Assembly (NCBI GenBank): GCA_022559985.1
Contig: JAFJTR010000030.1
Span: 264,152 to 328,151 of the forward strand
Source of the DNA: Parastagonospora avenae f. sp. tritici 18332-5
Lineage: Eukaryota; Ascomycota; Dothideomycetes; Pleosporales; Phaeosphaeriaceae
Direction of reading: 5' to 3'
Length of the DNA: 64,000 bases
Of the stretch, positions 23,641 to 34,129 are shown piece by piece; the first letter of the stretch is position 1; each line of letters begins with the position of its first letter. The notes under the pieces were generated by a model. The model was not told where the DNA came from. It did not search any database and saw nothing but the letters and a program-made list of their open reading frames with translations. The translations under genes and the position numbers were made by a program.

Positions 23641-24726
23641 TCACTCCTCATCCGACGGCTCCTCCACCTGCGCGACATCCCTCGTAAACCCCCCACCCTT
23701 GACCGTATCCGCGACCTTCAAAATCCAAAACTTCTTCCCGTTCAACAAGAATACCTCGCCCTTTTTCCCAAAGCAAATATTCGCCAGTCCACCAGGAACA
23801 AGCACTTTACCCAACAAAACCCCGCCGGGCGTCCACACACTCAACCCATCTCCACACGCAGCATACACATTGCCTGCGGAGTCGCACTTGAGCCCATCTG
23901 GCACGCCCACGTCCGCCATGGCAAAAACGCGCTTGTTGGTGAGAAATTTAGCTTTCCTGCGCTCCTCGACGTCATACGCATAAATCGTCGACGCACGCGT
24001 GAAGTCGATATTGCCATCCCCATGGATAAAATCCGTGTCGGAAACATAGCAAACCTTTTCGAACGGCGAGAAGCAAATCCCACTTGGTCTGCCGAAGCAA
24101 TCGGCGACAACCCGGACGTCGCCCGTGTGCGAGTCGAATCTGTAGACTTGGTTGGGCAGTTCGGGCGGCGGGCGGATGCCCTGGTCGAAGCCGTATATGG
24201 GGTCGGTGAACCACACGGAGCCGTCCGAGTGCATGACGATGTCCTTTAGTGAATTGAAGCGGCGGCCGTGGTAGTTGTTGAGCAGCGTGCGGGACCGGAA
24301 GGGGTAGTCTGATTCCATAAGCACCAGCGCGGCGGGGGTTTCGAGATCGCCTTGGGAGCAGAATAAGACGCCGTCGATGTTGCCATCATTGAAGGCGACG
24401 CCGCCGCTGGGCATGCGAATGTCGCGGGGCAGTTGGTGGCGAGACCATTCGCCGTAGAGATTGCGTGAAAGTTTTGAAATGACGATGACTTTTTCGATTT
24501 TGCCACGGCCCATGTCGAGGTCGAATTGGTTGCTGGTGACGAAGACGTGGTCGTTTTTGGGGGAGTAGATGCCGGCTTCGTAGGCAAAGGGGATGTTGTC
24601 TTGTAAAACGAGTTTAAGATCTGCGTGAGCGCCTAGCATTTCGTTGAATTTGTCGTTGTAGACTAGTAGTGTGGGCTCGGTCATTGAGAATTGAGAACGG
24701 GATGTTGAGAGGAGTCGTTGTTGCAT
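23641..24726 (-). CDS. SMP-30/gluconolactonase-type lactonohydrolase
   Basis: Single-exon frame of up to 361 residues. The six-bladed beta-propeller pattern of fungal lactonohydrolases is visible, with GSVWFTDPIYGFDQG followed by PPPELPNQVYRFDSHTGDV and RPSGICFSPFEKVCYVSDTD. The Asn and Asp residues of these motifs are the Ca-binding and catalytic positions of the SMP-30 family. Such enzymes open aldono- or pantolactones. The physiological substrate cannot be read from sequence. There is no convincing signal peptide, so it is probably intracellular. An in-frame ATG at 24684 is an alternative start, and both starts lie inside the tail of the upstream FAR1-domain frame. Confidence 0.85.
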   Translation of the reverse strand: MQQRLLSTSRSQFSMTEPTLLVYNDKFNEMLGAHADLKLVLQDNIPFAYEAGIYSPKNDHVFVTSNQFDLDMGRGKIEKVIVISKLSRNLYGEWSRHQLPRDIRMPSGGVAFNDGNIDGVLFCSQGDLETPAALVLMESDYPFRSRTLLNNYHGRRFNSLKDIVMHSDGSVWFTDPIYGFDQGIRPPPELPNQVYRFDSHTGDVRVVADCFGRPSGICFSPFEKVCYVSDTDFIHGDGNIDFTRASTIYAYDVEERRKAKFLTNKRVFAMADVGVPDGLKCDSAGNVYAACGDGLSVWTPGGVLLGKVLVPGGLANICFGKKGEVFLLNGKKFWILKVADTVKGGGFTRDVAQVEEPSDEE

Positions 24727-25479
24727 GGAAATAACGTTGCGCTATGGTCTCGTCAGATTGAGGTTCAAGTGTAGACACATATCCGAACCATACTTTGATT
24801 CCACTGGCAGTGACAGTCGGCCACGACGACATTACCGGCAAGAAGTTCCCCTGCATCGGATTCTGTGGATCTCCAGGAGGTGTGAAAGTCTGATCCGCTG
24901 CACTCGCAAGTGCACGAGGCGGTCGTGCAGGCGTCGTCCTCGCTCTCGGCGGCATACCCTTATCATTAAGCTCATCATTGAGAGGGTGATTATGCTCTGA
25001 ACACAGACACGTTACTTTCCACCCTCCACCTTGCCGTGGTATCATCTTGGCTCTCCAGGGGCATCCTGTCATTCGAGTTGCATAGTGCTTCTGTGGCACA
25101 CCTCTTGCTTTGTAGACTTTTGAGCGCGCACACTGCAGCATTACACGTGTGATTTTCTTTTCTCCTGTCTTTTGGGGAGTGTAAGACTTTGTTCGCGAGA
25201 TGGCGATACCAAAGCCACAGTCTCTGCCGAGTGCAGCGCGTATCTCCTTTGATAGAGCATGTCAATGGCAGTATCACGTGTAGCTCAAGGAGCAGAACCT
25301 ACCTTAAGGCCATCGTGATAATCTTCTGAAGTCACAAATGCAGGCAGTGCAGCTGATATATAACCGGACGAGGGTTCCTCGGTAGCGGTTTGAAGTTGCT
25401 GAAACAGCGGCGAGGGGTTCAACGGCTGCTGTAGTAACGGCTGGGAATGTAATGGTTGTGGTAGCAATGGCTGGGCCAT
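24614..25479 (-). CDS. FAR1-type DNA-binding domain protein
   Basis: Two exons, 25479-25303 and 25246-24614, with a 56-nt intron at a codon boundary; 269 residues as modelled. The N-terminal 35 residues are a Pro/Gln/Leu repeat. From about 45 to 150 the pattern matches the FAR1/FHY3 zinc-binding domain: DYHDGLK, GFGIAISRTKS, LQCARS, RMTGCPWRA, GGGWKVTCLCSEHNHPL. The CxC/HxH ligands are present. FAR1 domains derive from Mutator-like transposases, and in fungi they occur as short stand-alone proteins. The C-terminal 40 codons overlap the start of the lactonohydrolase gene on the same strand, so the real 3' end may lie earlier or follow another splice (a GTATGG donor lies at about 24800). Confidence 0.65.
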
Positions 25480-26142
25480 CTTGGGTGTGCGAAAAGCACG
25501 TGTGGAGACGTCGCTGTGGGTGTGTGAAGAGGCGGGGACGACACGAGCTCACCAGTTCAAGATGCGCTTGTCATCCGTGCACCCCCTCTTTCTTGCGTCA
25601 CCTCGCTTCGAGCCACCCACGACACGTCGACGTCTTCTGTTTGTATGCGACCATACCTTTGTTCATGCATTTATTCTAGATGTAACATACTTGTTTCGTT
25701 TCATCTGGTGTGCTTACTAAGAGGTTGGTGTGCTTGGAACACCTTACTCGAGTTGTGCTTCGCGCATCGGACCTCAGTCGCATCCTTCTTCAGCACCTCG
25801 ATCTTAGGAAAGGACGGCCGAAGGCATCGCGATTCAACATGAGATTTCAACAAACACTAAACGCTCCAGAAGGATTCCGCGGATCGCGCCAGTCATGGAA
25901 GGGCGCTTTTTCTTCGCGTTGACCCTTGGCGTGACACGCCGGAAGTAGTATTTAGCAATCGTCATCCATATGCGTAGAGGGGCCTGAACATCCACAGCGT
26001 ATCGCCATACACTATCATGTGCTACCTAGACGTCATGCTGCTGCTTTTACGACTCCTTCCAAGCCACCCGGCCTCGCTGTAGTACTCTCTCTCCGGCCTT
26101 ACATGAGCTCTGATCTCACCGTTACGTCGATCTCCACCAGCC
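25480..26142. promoter_or_regulatory. Divergent promoter region (FAR1 gene / PPOX gene)
   Basis: About 0.66 kb between two outward-pointing starts. No coding frame is supported. Confidence 0.4.
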
Positions 26143-26946
26143 ATGTCTGCTCCCCGAGTATTTGTACGCGCAGCTCGCGCATCAAAAGCTCTACCAATCA
26201 GCAGTTTTCGAGCATCAATTCGGACATCATACTTTCAATCAATACCCAGATCCTTCTCAACTACACCCACTTTCAAGATGCCTGAGACTCTACACAAAAG
26301 CGAGGTTGACGCGAAGCAAGACCCTTCCGTCGCGAAGCAGTACGACAATGAAACGCCCAAGGACCAGCAGATCAAGCAGTTTTTCGAGATGGTCGACGGA
26401 AAGAAGATTGGCATGTTGAGCACATACCGCAATGGCGTTGGCAAGCAACAGTCCACATCAACTTCCTTGGTATGAAACTAATATCCTGTAGGACCTGTCG
26501 GTCGCTCAATGGCCGTTGCAAAGCGCACCGGTCCCGACTTTCTCTTCCTCGCAAACAAGCACTCCCAAAAGTTTACCGACCTCGACCAGAATAAGGAGGT
26601 CCAGATCACCTTCCAAGACTCCAAGACACAAGACTGGATCAGCGTATCTGGCACCGCAACCGTCACATCGAACAGCGACCCGCGTATCGAGGACGTATGG
26701 AGTCAGCCTACTCGCGCGTGGTTCGGTGATTTGGGCGATGGGACACACACAGGCGGCCCTGAAGACCCTCGTATGACCTTGATCGAAGTCAAGAGCAAAT
26801 ACATCACGTACTATCTGACTGAAGTTGGCATTTTGGGTTATGCAAAGGAGATCATTGGTGCTGCTGTGACAGGTGGTGTTGCCAACACGGGCAAGCTGAG
26901 GGAGTTGCACGAGCAGGATATCGAGAAGGCGAGGTCAATGCAGTGA
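26143..26946 (+). CDS. PPOX-fold (pyridoxamine 5'-phosphate oxidase-like) flavoprotein
   Basis: Two exons, 26143-26440 and 26492-26946, giving 250 residues. The intron starts with GC (GCAAGC) and ends with TAG, with an ACTAAT branch point. No GT donor keeps the frame. The split-barrel core of the general-stress-protein-26/PPOX family is visible: DGKKIGMLSTYRNGVGPVG, FLFLANKHSQKFTDLD and DWISVSGTATV. These proteins bind flavin or related cofactors. The reaction is unknown. The first 45 residues are Arg/Ser-rich without acidic residues (residues 6-32 especially), suggesting a mitochondrial presequence. The second Met at 26278 (MPETLHKSEVD) may start a cytosolic form. Confidence 0.82.
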
Positions 26947-27280
26947 GTACTGTCAAACCTTTCGGGCATAATGTCCTGTTGAGATATCAGGACTTATGCT
27001 AGGCTTTAGCAGTTCGCAAGTATAGTAATGAATTTCATGAACAATCATGTACCACACTTTGTTCCGTTCAATACACGCAGTCCGCATGTCTTCTGATAAC
27101 ATGCTACTCCATGCGCTCTGCAGTATCACAGTATTAGTGCCATGGTCATTGAGATAATAATATGAATTACACTACTGTAGCGTTATCAATGCGGGTATCG
27201 TGACTTAATCAATTGCGCCTGTCATGCCATCTTACCCCCTCCATACTCCTTGACACCAATCGAAAAAGACCTTTGTAAAT

Positions 27281-28723
27281 TTACGGAATAATGGACGGGT
27301 CCTTTGGCCAATTCGCTGCGAATGCAGTCCAGGGTGTGGCCCGCATCACCATGTTGCCCTGTGCGTCCGGGGCGTACAACTGAGGCTCGTAGCCTTGGAC
27401 CGAAGCCCACGAAATAAACATCCGTCTCCAGTAACATGTAATCTGGATCCAATCAGTGAGGCGTTCACGCATACATCGTGGAAGCAGACTTACAGCAGCG
27501 GGGGTCAGGTAGCGCCGGGCGAATGTCTCGTAACTGTTCCTCGCAATCTCCTCCGCCTCATCATCGTGAACACGGTAGTATTCCATCGCGTCCTCCAGAT
27601 TGCCGAAGTTCTTCGAGGCCTCGATGTAGTTGATGTCCGGTCCCGAGAGGCGCAGGAGATGGGTGTGGAACTCCTGCCATTCGAGAGGATGTGTGATGAG
27701 TGCTGAGCGGCACAGCTGAAGGTACTTTAAGCGGCCGGAGTACGAGGTTCCTTCGGTCTGAACTGTGTACTTGTAACTAGAATGCAGTTAGATAAAGCAC
27801 GTATGCGTGGTTTCGGCTGACAAGACTTACCCGCAAAATTGTCGCAGATTCATGACGTCCTTGGTGTGTACGTCTGTCGCATTGTTGATCACAACAGGCT
27901 TGATGTCGCTCCATCTCTTTCCCTCACTGACACGGACCAGCTCCTTCCTCAGCTCCGCCATCTTGATCTTGCCGCGCCAGACCACCCTGGGGTCCTTCTT
28001 GTGCCAGGGCGTCTTCTTCTCGCCTTGCTCGATTTCTCTGCGAATGCTGTTCCAGCTAGGCGCGTGCGTGTAGTTCCAGCTCCAGTATGCGTAATTGGGC
28101 ATCATCCAGATGTTGTCATAATCGGGAGTATCCTTTCGTGTGTATCCGAAGAAGGCGCCTTTATCTTTGGATCGTAGTGGAAGGTCATCTAGCGAAAACG
28201 AGAATTCTATGTTTGGTATGGAGGGGTCGGAGGTTGGGGCGGTCGTGATTGCGCGGTCAATCTGCGCAAGCGTACCTAGGATACGTTCACGTTCGTTGCC
28301 GTTTGTTACGTAGCATTCTTCCGGCTTTCCGGCGTTGACTACAAAAAGCTGCGTGAGGTCAGTATAGGAAGGACTTGAGACTGGTTGGAAGAATCATACC
28401 TCGCCCTGGTATATCATTACTCGCATCATACATCTGCCCTCTGCGATCTCAATGTCCTGGATGTGGACCTTTCGCCCTGCTCGCCGGCTCACTGCCTTAT
28501 CGAGGCTGTAGTATAAATCGGGAAACGCGGAATCGCACTGCTCGTGAGCTAGTGTATGTACATTGGCGTGGGCATCAGTCTCAAAAGCCCAGTCGCTGGG
28601 GGACCAGGACGAGTAGTTGCTGCTGGATTGGCGCCATATCGACCAGAGCTGTGTCGCGATTACGAATGAAGATATGTAGAAGAAGAGGTGAGATAAAGAA
28701 ATCCGGTAGCCCTTGGGAATCAT
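27281..28723 (-). CDS. GT90 (CAP10-like) glycosyltransferase, type II membrane protein
   Basis: Four exons: 28723-28400, 28348-27831, 27776-27494 and 27442-27281, giving 428 residues. One membrane anchor follows a short basic cytosolic tail (LSHLFFYISSFVIATQLWS, residues about 10-28). The lumenal part has the CAP10/GT90 features, with NYTHAPSWNSIRREIEQG, DPRVVWRGKI, VMNLRQFCGYKY and the C-terminal HDDEAEEIARNSYETFARRY helix. CAP10 family members are Golgi xylosyl- or related transferases building extracellular glycans. The donor and acceptor here are unknown. A start at 28828 would add a poorly coding N-terminus, so I prefer 28723. Confidence 0.87.
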
Positions 28724-29733
28724 GATTGCATAACGAGTGTATAAAGAACAATAATGAGAAGGATTTTCCGAGGAATAGAAAAAAAGCGTACGAAGAAAGC
28801 GGTGGTCGAGGAAACAAGAGATGGACAAGACTCGAAGAAAAGAGCAAAGACCTCACCGTCGCCCGGTGGCCCGTTGATACGGTTATCTGACCATTACCTT
28901 CCCCAAAGCGCAGTAGTGGCCTAGAATGCAGCCAACTGCGGACATGTGAAGAGTGCATTACCTTGCAACCCCTGGCCTACCCCTACACACCAGTCCATAG
29001 GCAGCAAGAGACAGCTGACAGCCACTGCATTTGGCCTATCAGAAGCCGGATCTGCGATAGGCGTAGTGCTGGCGCCCCGTAAATACGATGAAAAAAGCGT
29101 CTGCATTGAGTTCGTGAGGTGGATAGGAGAAGATGCAAGTGCCACTTTAAACCCTGAGCTTGACCCGTTCTTGTATTGCCAAGGGCGCCAAGCTACTTAC
29201 GTCTTTCGCTAATGGTGAGGGGTGGGCAACTAACGAGCTTGCGCATCCTACGTTCGTAATACTGGATCCCTATCGTATTCTCAAACGCGTGTATACGAGG
29301 TTGGAGATGATGATTAGCGTTTGAAGCGTATGCCGAATGGATCCGACAGCAAACCGAAGAATGACAGGGTTACCCCCCAAAAAGCAATCAAGCAATGCCA
29401 TGGCTGTACAAAAGTCTTGATTTAGGGAGGGCTCGAGCTTAGCGCGAGGAGCGCGGGAGCTTGAGTGGCTTGTTCTCCTGAATCTGCTGATCATTTCACA
29501 TGCAGGGGCACTTGAAGAACGCTCGTAGCGTAGCGGCGGCGTGTACCACAGTTAAGCCGTGTGGATTGGCCAGTCGGCAGTGGCATATCCGGCCCACTCA
29601 AAGCTATCAGAGAGGGCCATTTCTCCGCTGGTTTACGAAAGTGACATTTGGAATCAATCGATAAGGGGATAGGTGGTCTACTGAGGCGTGCTACTGTAAA
29701 GTGCCCCAGCCGTTCACAGCCCTATTATTGTTG
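28724..29733. other. 1-kb intergenic region
   Basis: Carries the GT90 promoter side and the NmrA-like gene 3' flank. The short frames at 28946-29212 and 29270-29494 show no domain or codon bias. Confidence 0.4.
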
Positions 29734-30740
29734 CTATCCCTTTCGGCTCTGCCGTTTAATCACCTTCCTGACTTGCTCCTCTATCGTTTCAGGTTCCTTA
29801 AATCCTATCTTGTTATTGTCGCTCTCCTGATACACTGTTTTCCCTTCAGTCCATATCCGCCTCAAGGTGTACCCTGTCTTGAACGACGAGTCATATTCCC
29901 AAGCATCCTTCTCTGCCTTCTTCAGCTCTTCTAGTGGCGTATAGCTCGCATTCCATTTTCCACCTGTCTGCTTTTCAAACTGCTCCAGTACATCCTTGGA
30001 TGTCACTGTGAACGAGTTGACCTTGAGAATGCGCTCATGCTCGCCCGTTGGAGTCTTCAATGCTGCAACGAGCAAGCGACCAACATCCATCTCAGTTGTG
30101 AAACTGACTTGCTCCTCCCCTGTACCCAGCAGCGTGGCTTTGCGTGCTCTTACGTCAAAGGTACCGGCTTTCGGTTCTGGACTCTTTCCAAAGTATAAAT
30201 CAGAGTACGGGCCAGTTACGAGGTAGGTGACTTTGAGCTTCTGGGTATTCTCGCGAATGTACTTGCGCACGTGCAGTTTGAGCTGGTGCGGCTGCTCGGA
30301 CGCGGACGAAGCATCATACTCGATGTCGGTTCCATACTCAGAAGGATAGAAGAACTTGATGGATGGCGAAGCTTCAGCGACCTTGATGAGGGGTATCTGG
30401 GCGAGGATAGCGTTGCGGCCTAGGGCGGAGATGACAGTATCATAGCCTGGTCGCCATCAGTGAGCTTAAGGTCCGAGTGTACTCAACTGAAACAAAACAC
30501 ACCTGCGAAGGCCTTCGCAACATCTTGCTCAGAATTGAGGTCACCAACAATCACCTCGACTCCTCTCTTTTTCAAATCTTTGATCTCCTCTGCTTTGTCA
30601 TTTGCAGTAGAATTTGAAGTGAAGAAGCCGATTGTCTCAAACGACGATCGTGCGTTGCAAACTTCTTGTATGATGTGGCGTCCAATGAGGCCGGTAGCAC
30701 CGAATATGAGAAGTTTTCTTGGGAGAGAACGGTCTGGCAT
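29734..30740 (-). CDS. NmrA-like/isoflavone-reductase-type NAD(P)-binding protein
   Basis: Two exons, 30740-30503 and 30446-29734, with a 56-nt phase-1 intron; 316 residues. The N-terminus has the Rossmann nucleotide-binding loop LLIFGATGLIGRHI (GxxGxxG type). Further on are VIVGDLNSEQDVAKAFAG, YDTVISALGR and KFFYPSEYGTDIEYD, the usual order in the NmrA/isoflavone reductase-like atypical short-chain dehydrogenases. Members either reduce small aromatic compounds or act as NADP sensors. There is no catalytic YxxxK, so a sensor or atypical reductase role is open. No secondary-metabolite cluster is seen around it. Confidence 0.85.
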
Positions 30741-31306
30741 CTTGAAAATATTTGCTTGTTTGAGGTTCTGGAGGAATCTGGTGCTCTATATACATATCTT
30801 CTCAATGTGGTACATGTAGGGCGCGCGTCCGGTCGATCCGGGTGCGGCACTACCGGTAGGCTGCGGCATAATTCGTGTCCGCTTTGCATATGCGCGAAGT
30901 AACCTAATAGTCTCTAGAGGCGTACGAACAAGTTTATAAAGAAGCCTGAATATATTCAGTACTGCGAGATATCTTGGCTGCTTTTGCGAATGTTATTGAA
31001 TGTATCCAGGCCATCTCTTAACCGTCCTCGTTGGGTGAAGGCGGACAGGAATTTTGCCGGGCGGGGGTCGTGCGAACCAACGACCTACAACCGTTGGCTT
31101 GCTCTTTGTAAGTTCACCAACCGCAAATCTTGATGGATTTCCACTAAGAAGATGCTTCGAACGTATGCCTTACTATTATTTCAATTAGGATGCTGTGACC
31201 TTCTCACATTCCCACGCGAGGACATGCATGACAGCATGGCAAAGTTGCTCCAGCCCTTCACTCGCTTGCGCTCACGAAGGTCGTACGACTATCCAAAACT
31301 CTGGTA
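30741..31306. promoter_or_regulatory. Divergent intergenic region upstream of the NmrA-like and APH-fold genes
   Basis: In-frame coding sequence of the APH-fold gene extends back to about 31235 without an ATG (ending ALTKVVRLSKTLV), just after a CAG acceptor-like site. An upstream first exon therefore probably lies in this interval but could not be fixed. Nothing else is recognised. Confidence 0.35.
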
Positions 31307-32029
31307 ATGAGATTTGGGCCCTCTGTTCTAGCCTCAGAAGGTGAGACTATGAGATACGTCGCAACGAAGTTACCGGGAGTAAGGCTACCTCAAGTTTACC
31401 GCTGTTTCAACGTCAATCAGTCCTCGCCATATTCTGATGTCCAAGGCTACGTAGTCATGGACTACATAGAAATTCCTTCCCTGGACACATATTGGGACGA
31501 ACTCAGTCTCCGTGTTCAGCAAAGTGTGGTTGAACAGGTTGCCGCTATGGTTGACCAGCTACAATCTGTACACTGCGATCATCCAGGCGTTATTGGCGGA
31601 GGAATATCCCGTGGCAATTGCTTCAGTATCTATGGTGATGGGCCGTCCCCGACGAAAGAAACATTTCAGAAATGTATCGACCGGAAACTCTACCTAAGCA
31701 AGCTTTGTATGCAAGCCCCGCAGGATACTACACCCCTGCAATGTCCTTACTTCGTCATCGTTCATGGAGATCTCAGCCGTCGAAACCTCGCTCTAGATAC
31801 CCGCAACCAGGTTTGGCTGATCGATTGGGAATGTGCTGGCTTTTACCCTCCAATATTCGAGGCTGCCTCTGCAAAGCACCAATCGCAGTTCGAGTCATTC
31901 TCTCAGCTACTTCTACCGCTTATCTATTACAATCCTGAGGAGCTAGCGCAGTTTGAGGGATGCAACTTTGGCACTCATCGAGTTTTTGATTCGCTCCCAC
32001 CAGAGATGGAATTGGAAAGCGAGCAGTAG
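31307..32029 (+). CDS. Aminoglycoside-phosphotransferase-fold kinase (fungal APH family)
   Basis: 240 residues from the first available ATG. The kinase-fold hallmarks are clear: the hinge segment VQGYVVMDYIEIPSLD, the catalytic loop VIVHGDLSRRNLALD (Brenner-type HxDxxxxN) and the metal-binding IDWECAGFYP. The family is large in filamentous ascomycetes, and substrates are mostly unknown. The N-terminal beta strand carrying the usual VVRLSKTLVMRFGPSV pattern begins upstream of this ATG in the same open frame (from about 31235). The true protein is therefore probably longer, with a first exon I could not place. Alternatively the N-terminus has been lost. Confidence 0.7.
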   Translation: MRFGPSVLASEGETMRYVATKLPGVRLPQVYRCFNVNQSSPYSDVQGYVVMDYIEIPSLDTYWDELSLRVQQSVVEQVAAMVDQLQSVHCDHPGVIGGGISRGNCFSIYGDGPSPTKETFQKCIDRKLYLSKLCMQAPQDTTPLQCPYFVIVHGDLSRRNLALDTRNQVWLIDWECAGFYPPIFEAASAKHQSQFESFSQLLLPLIYYNPEELAQFEGCNFGTHRVFDSLPPEMELESEQ

Positions 32030-32461
32030 CCTCGCTGGACCGAAGCGGTCCCCAGCTGTGCGGACACGTCACTGCCACTCAGCAATGCGACTTGCTATTC
32101 TTTGCTTCATGATTGCATACAAAGCATGGATATCTCCACATATTCGCTTTGTTTCGCAGTGGTTGCACTCTCCGAATAAAGCACTTTGACAACTGTTCAT
32201 GATCGTTTCATTGATAGCGTCTTCGCAAGCTGTATCACAAATGACCTCATTCGTATGTTTGTTATGCTCCTAACAACCTCCTGCAGATTGTTATACAGTG
32301 TGTACAGATGCGCAAATATTGACAAAAAGTTCTTTCGGCTATGGGCTCGGTTTGTTTGTGCTATGTTCATGGCAAACACCGTGAAGACAAGCCTACATGC
32401 TCAAAAAGAGGTGCTATGTTCGTAGCAGGCCCCGACACTCTCATACCAAGACAAAATCAGA
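32030..32461. other. Intergenic spacer
   Basis: AT-richer 430-bp spacer between two + strand genes. No coding frame is supported. Confidence 0.4.
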
Positions 32462-34000
32462 ATGAGTGACCACGAAGATATCATAGACGCCATGAATGAT
32501 CTGAACATTGGTGAGCTGGCGCGGTACCAACCTTTGTTGAACGGCGACAACACTGCACAATCTCACGGTGGCGGAGAAGAGCTGCGCCTTGCACCTCTCA
32601 TCTGGTGGGACGTCAAAACTCATCTCGGCCAATTCGAGAACCCGGACGATCAGCTCAAGCAGTATGCTGTTCTAGGTCACGAATCATCCGCCACTTCCAA
32701 AAACATTCACGAGCCTGTCTTACTCAACACCAATGCCCCTTGGTCTGCCTTCCTCTGCGGATCGCAAGGGAGCGGAAAGTCGCACACGCTCTCATGTATG
32801 CTAGAGAATTGCATCTTGAGCACACCGAACATTGGCAAGAATCCACATCCTCTTGCAGGTCTCGTGTTCCACTACGATGGTTCGCGTGGCAGCGGAGTGT
32901 GTGAAGCAGCCTACCTCTGCTCGCAAGTGAAGACGAGGGTACTTGTCAGCGCGAGTAATTACGGGAACCTGAAGAGCAAGTATGAGGAGATGTCCAAGAA
33001 GTGTGGTGGGACTATTGAGGTGCAGAAGCTGTTGATTGCCACTGATCATCTCGATACCGAGAGGGTGAAGTCGCTGATGGCTGTGTCTAAGGACGGAGAG
33101 ATGCCTCTGTACATCCAGGTTGGTAACGAAGTTTCGCACAACTCTTCAGATGCTAATCCCGCCTTCTAGACACTTGTCAAGATCATTCGCGATATTGCGA
33201 TTCAGAGCGGCGGGGTCGGGACCTTTGACTACGGCCTACTGAAACAGGAGCTGAGCGATCAAATGTTCTCCGAACAACAGAACCAACCTCTTGCACTGCG
33301 TATCGATCTTCTGGAGAGCTTTCTTGACGTCCGCCGCTCGTCGCGAAAGCCTGGATACCCTGCCCCAGCTTGGTCCAAGAGTCCCGACCACCTGAAAGGT
33401 GCTCCCGGCGAGCTCCTCATCGTGGACCTGACAGATCCAGTCGTTGACGTTGACATGGCGTGTGTTCTCTTCGACACATGTTTGTCCATCTTTCTGGCTC
33501 AAACCGCATGCGGAAAAGTTGTCGCACTCGACGAGGCGCACAACTATCTACTCGCAGAAAACGCAGCTGCAAAGCAATTCACTGGCAAACTGCTCAAAAC
33601 CATACGAGAACAGCGACATTTGGGTGCACGGATTATCATCGCGACACAAGAGCCAACTCTTGACACAGCCTTACTCGATTTATGCAGCATAACCATGGTA
33701 CACCGCTGTACTAGTCCTGCCTGGTTCGAAGTTCTCAAGAAACACGTCGCGGCTCTGTACCTTGGTAGCATTGAAGGAGCTGGTGGCGGGGCAATATCTG
33801 ACCAGAAGTCTATCGACCGAGCTCTGTTTGCGCGGATTGTGGCGCTCAGAATCGGCGAAAGTCTACTGTTTTGCCCCACCGGTGCAATGATGATGGAAGG
33901 TGCAGATGTTGGGAGAATGTTGGACGGCTTCATAACGTTCCGCACGAGACAGCGCCTCACTGCCGATGGTGGTACGACCAAGGTAGCAAGTGACACTTGA
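32462..34000 (+). CDS. HerA/FtsK-like P-loop ATPase, function unknown
   Basis: Two exons, 32462-33118 and 33170-34000 (51-nt intron with a GCTAAT branch point), giving 495 residues. Walker A is CGSQGSGKSHT at about residue 99. Walker B is GKVVALDEAHNYL, followed by LLKTIREQRHLGARIIIATQ, which resembles the sensor region of HerA/VirD4/FtsK-type pumping ATPases. The N-terminal region contains WWDVKTHLGQFENPDDQLK. No membrane segment, helicase motif or nuclease domain is present. HerA-like ATPases in prokaryotes drive DNA or protein translocation. What the stand-alone fungal form does is not known to me. Its neighbours are an APH-fold kinase and a decayed HET gene, so this looks like an accessory locus. 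Confidence 0.75.
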
Positions 34001-34129
34001 TGGATGGGTTCGACAATCTTGAGCTAGTATAGTTCGAGCTGCCTTGGTACAGACATGATAAGAACATGATTCAAAGTAGTTATGGCAAGGGTCTAGTGTG
34101 AAAATTGAAAGCTGTTCGTATCTAGACTT

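Noticed and set aside
29734..32029. Secondary-metabolite cluster around the NmrA-like gene
   Set aside because: No polyketide synthase, peptide synthetase, terpene synthase or P450 is present in the window.
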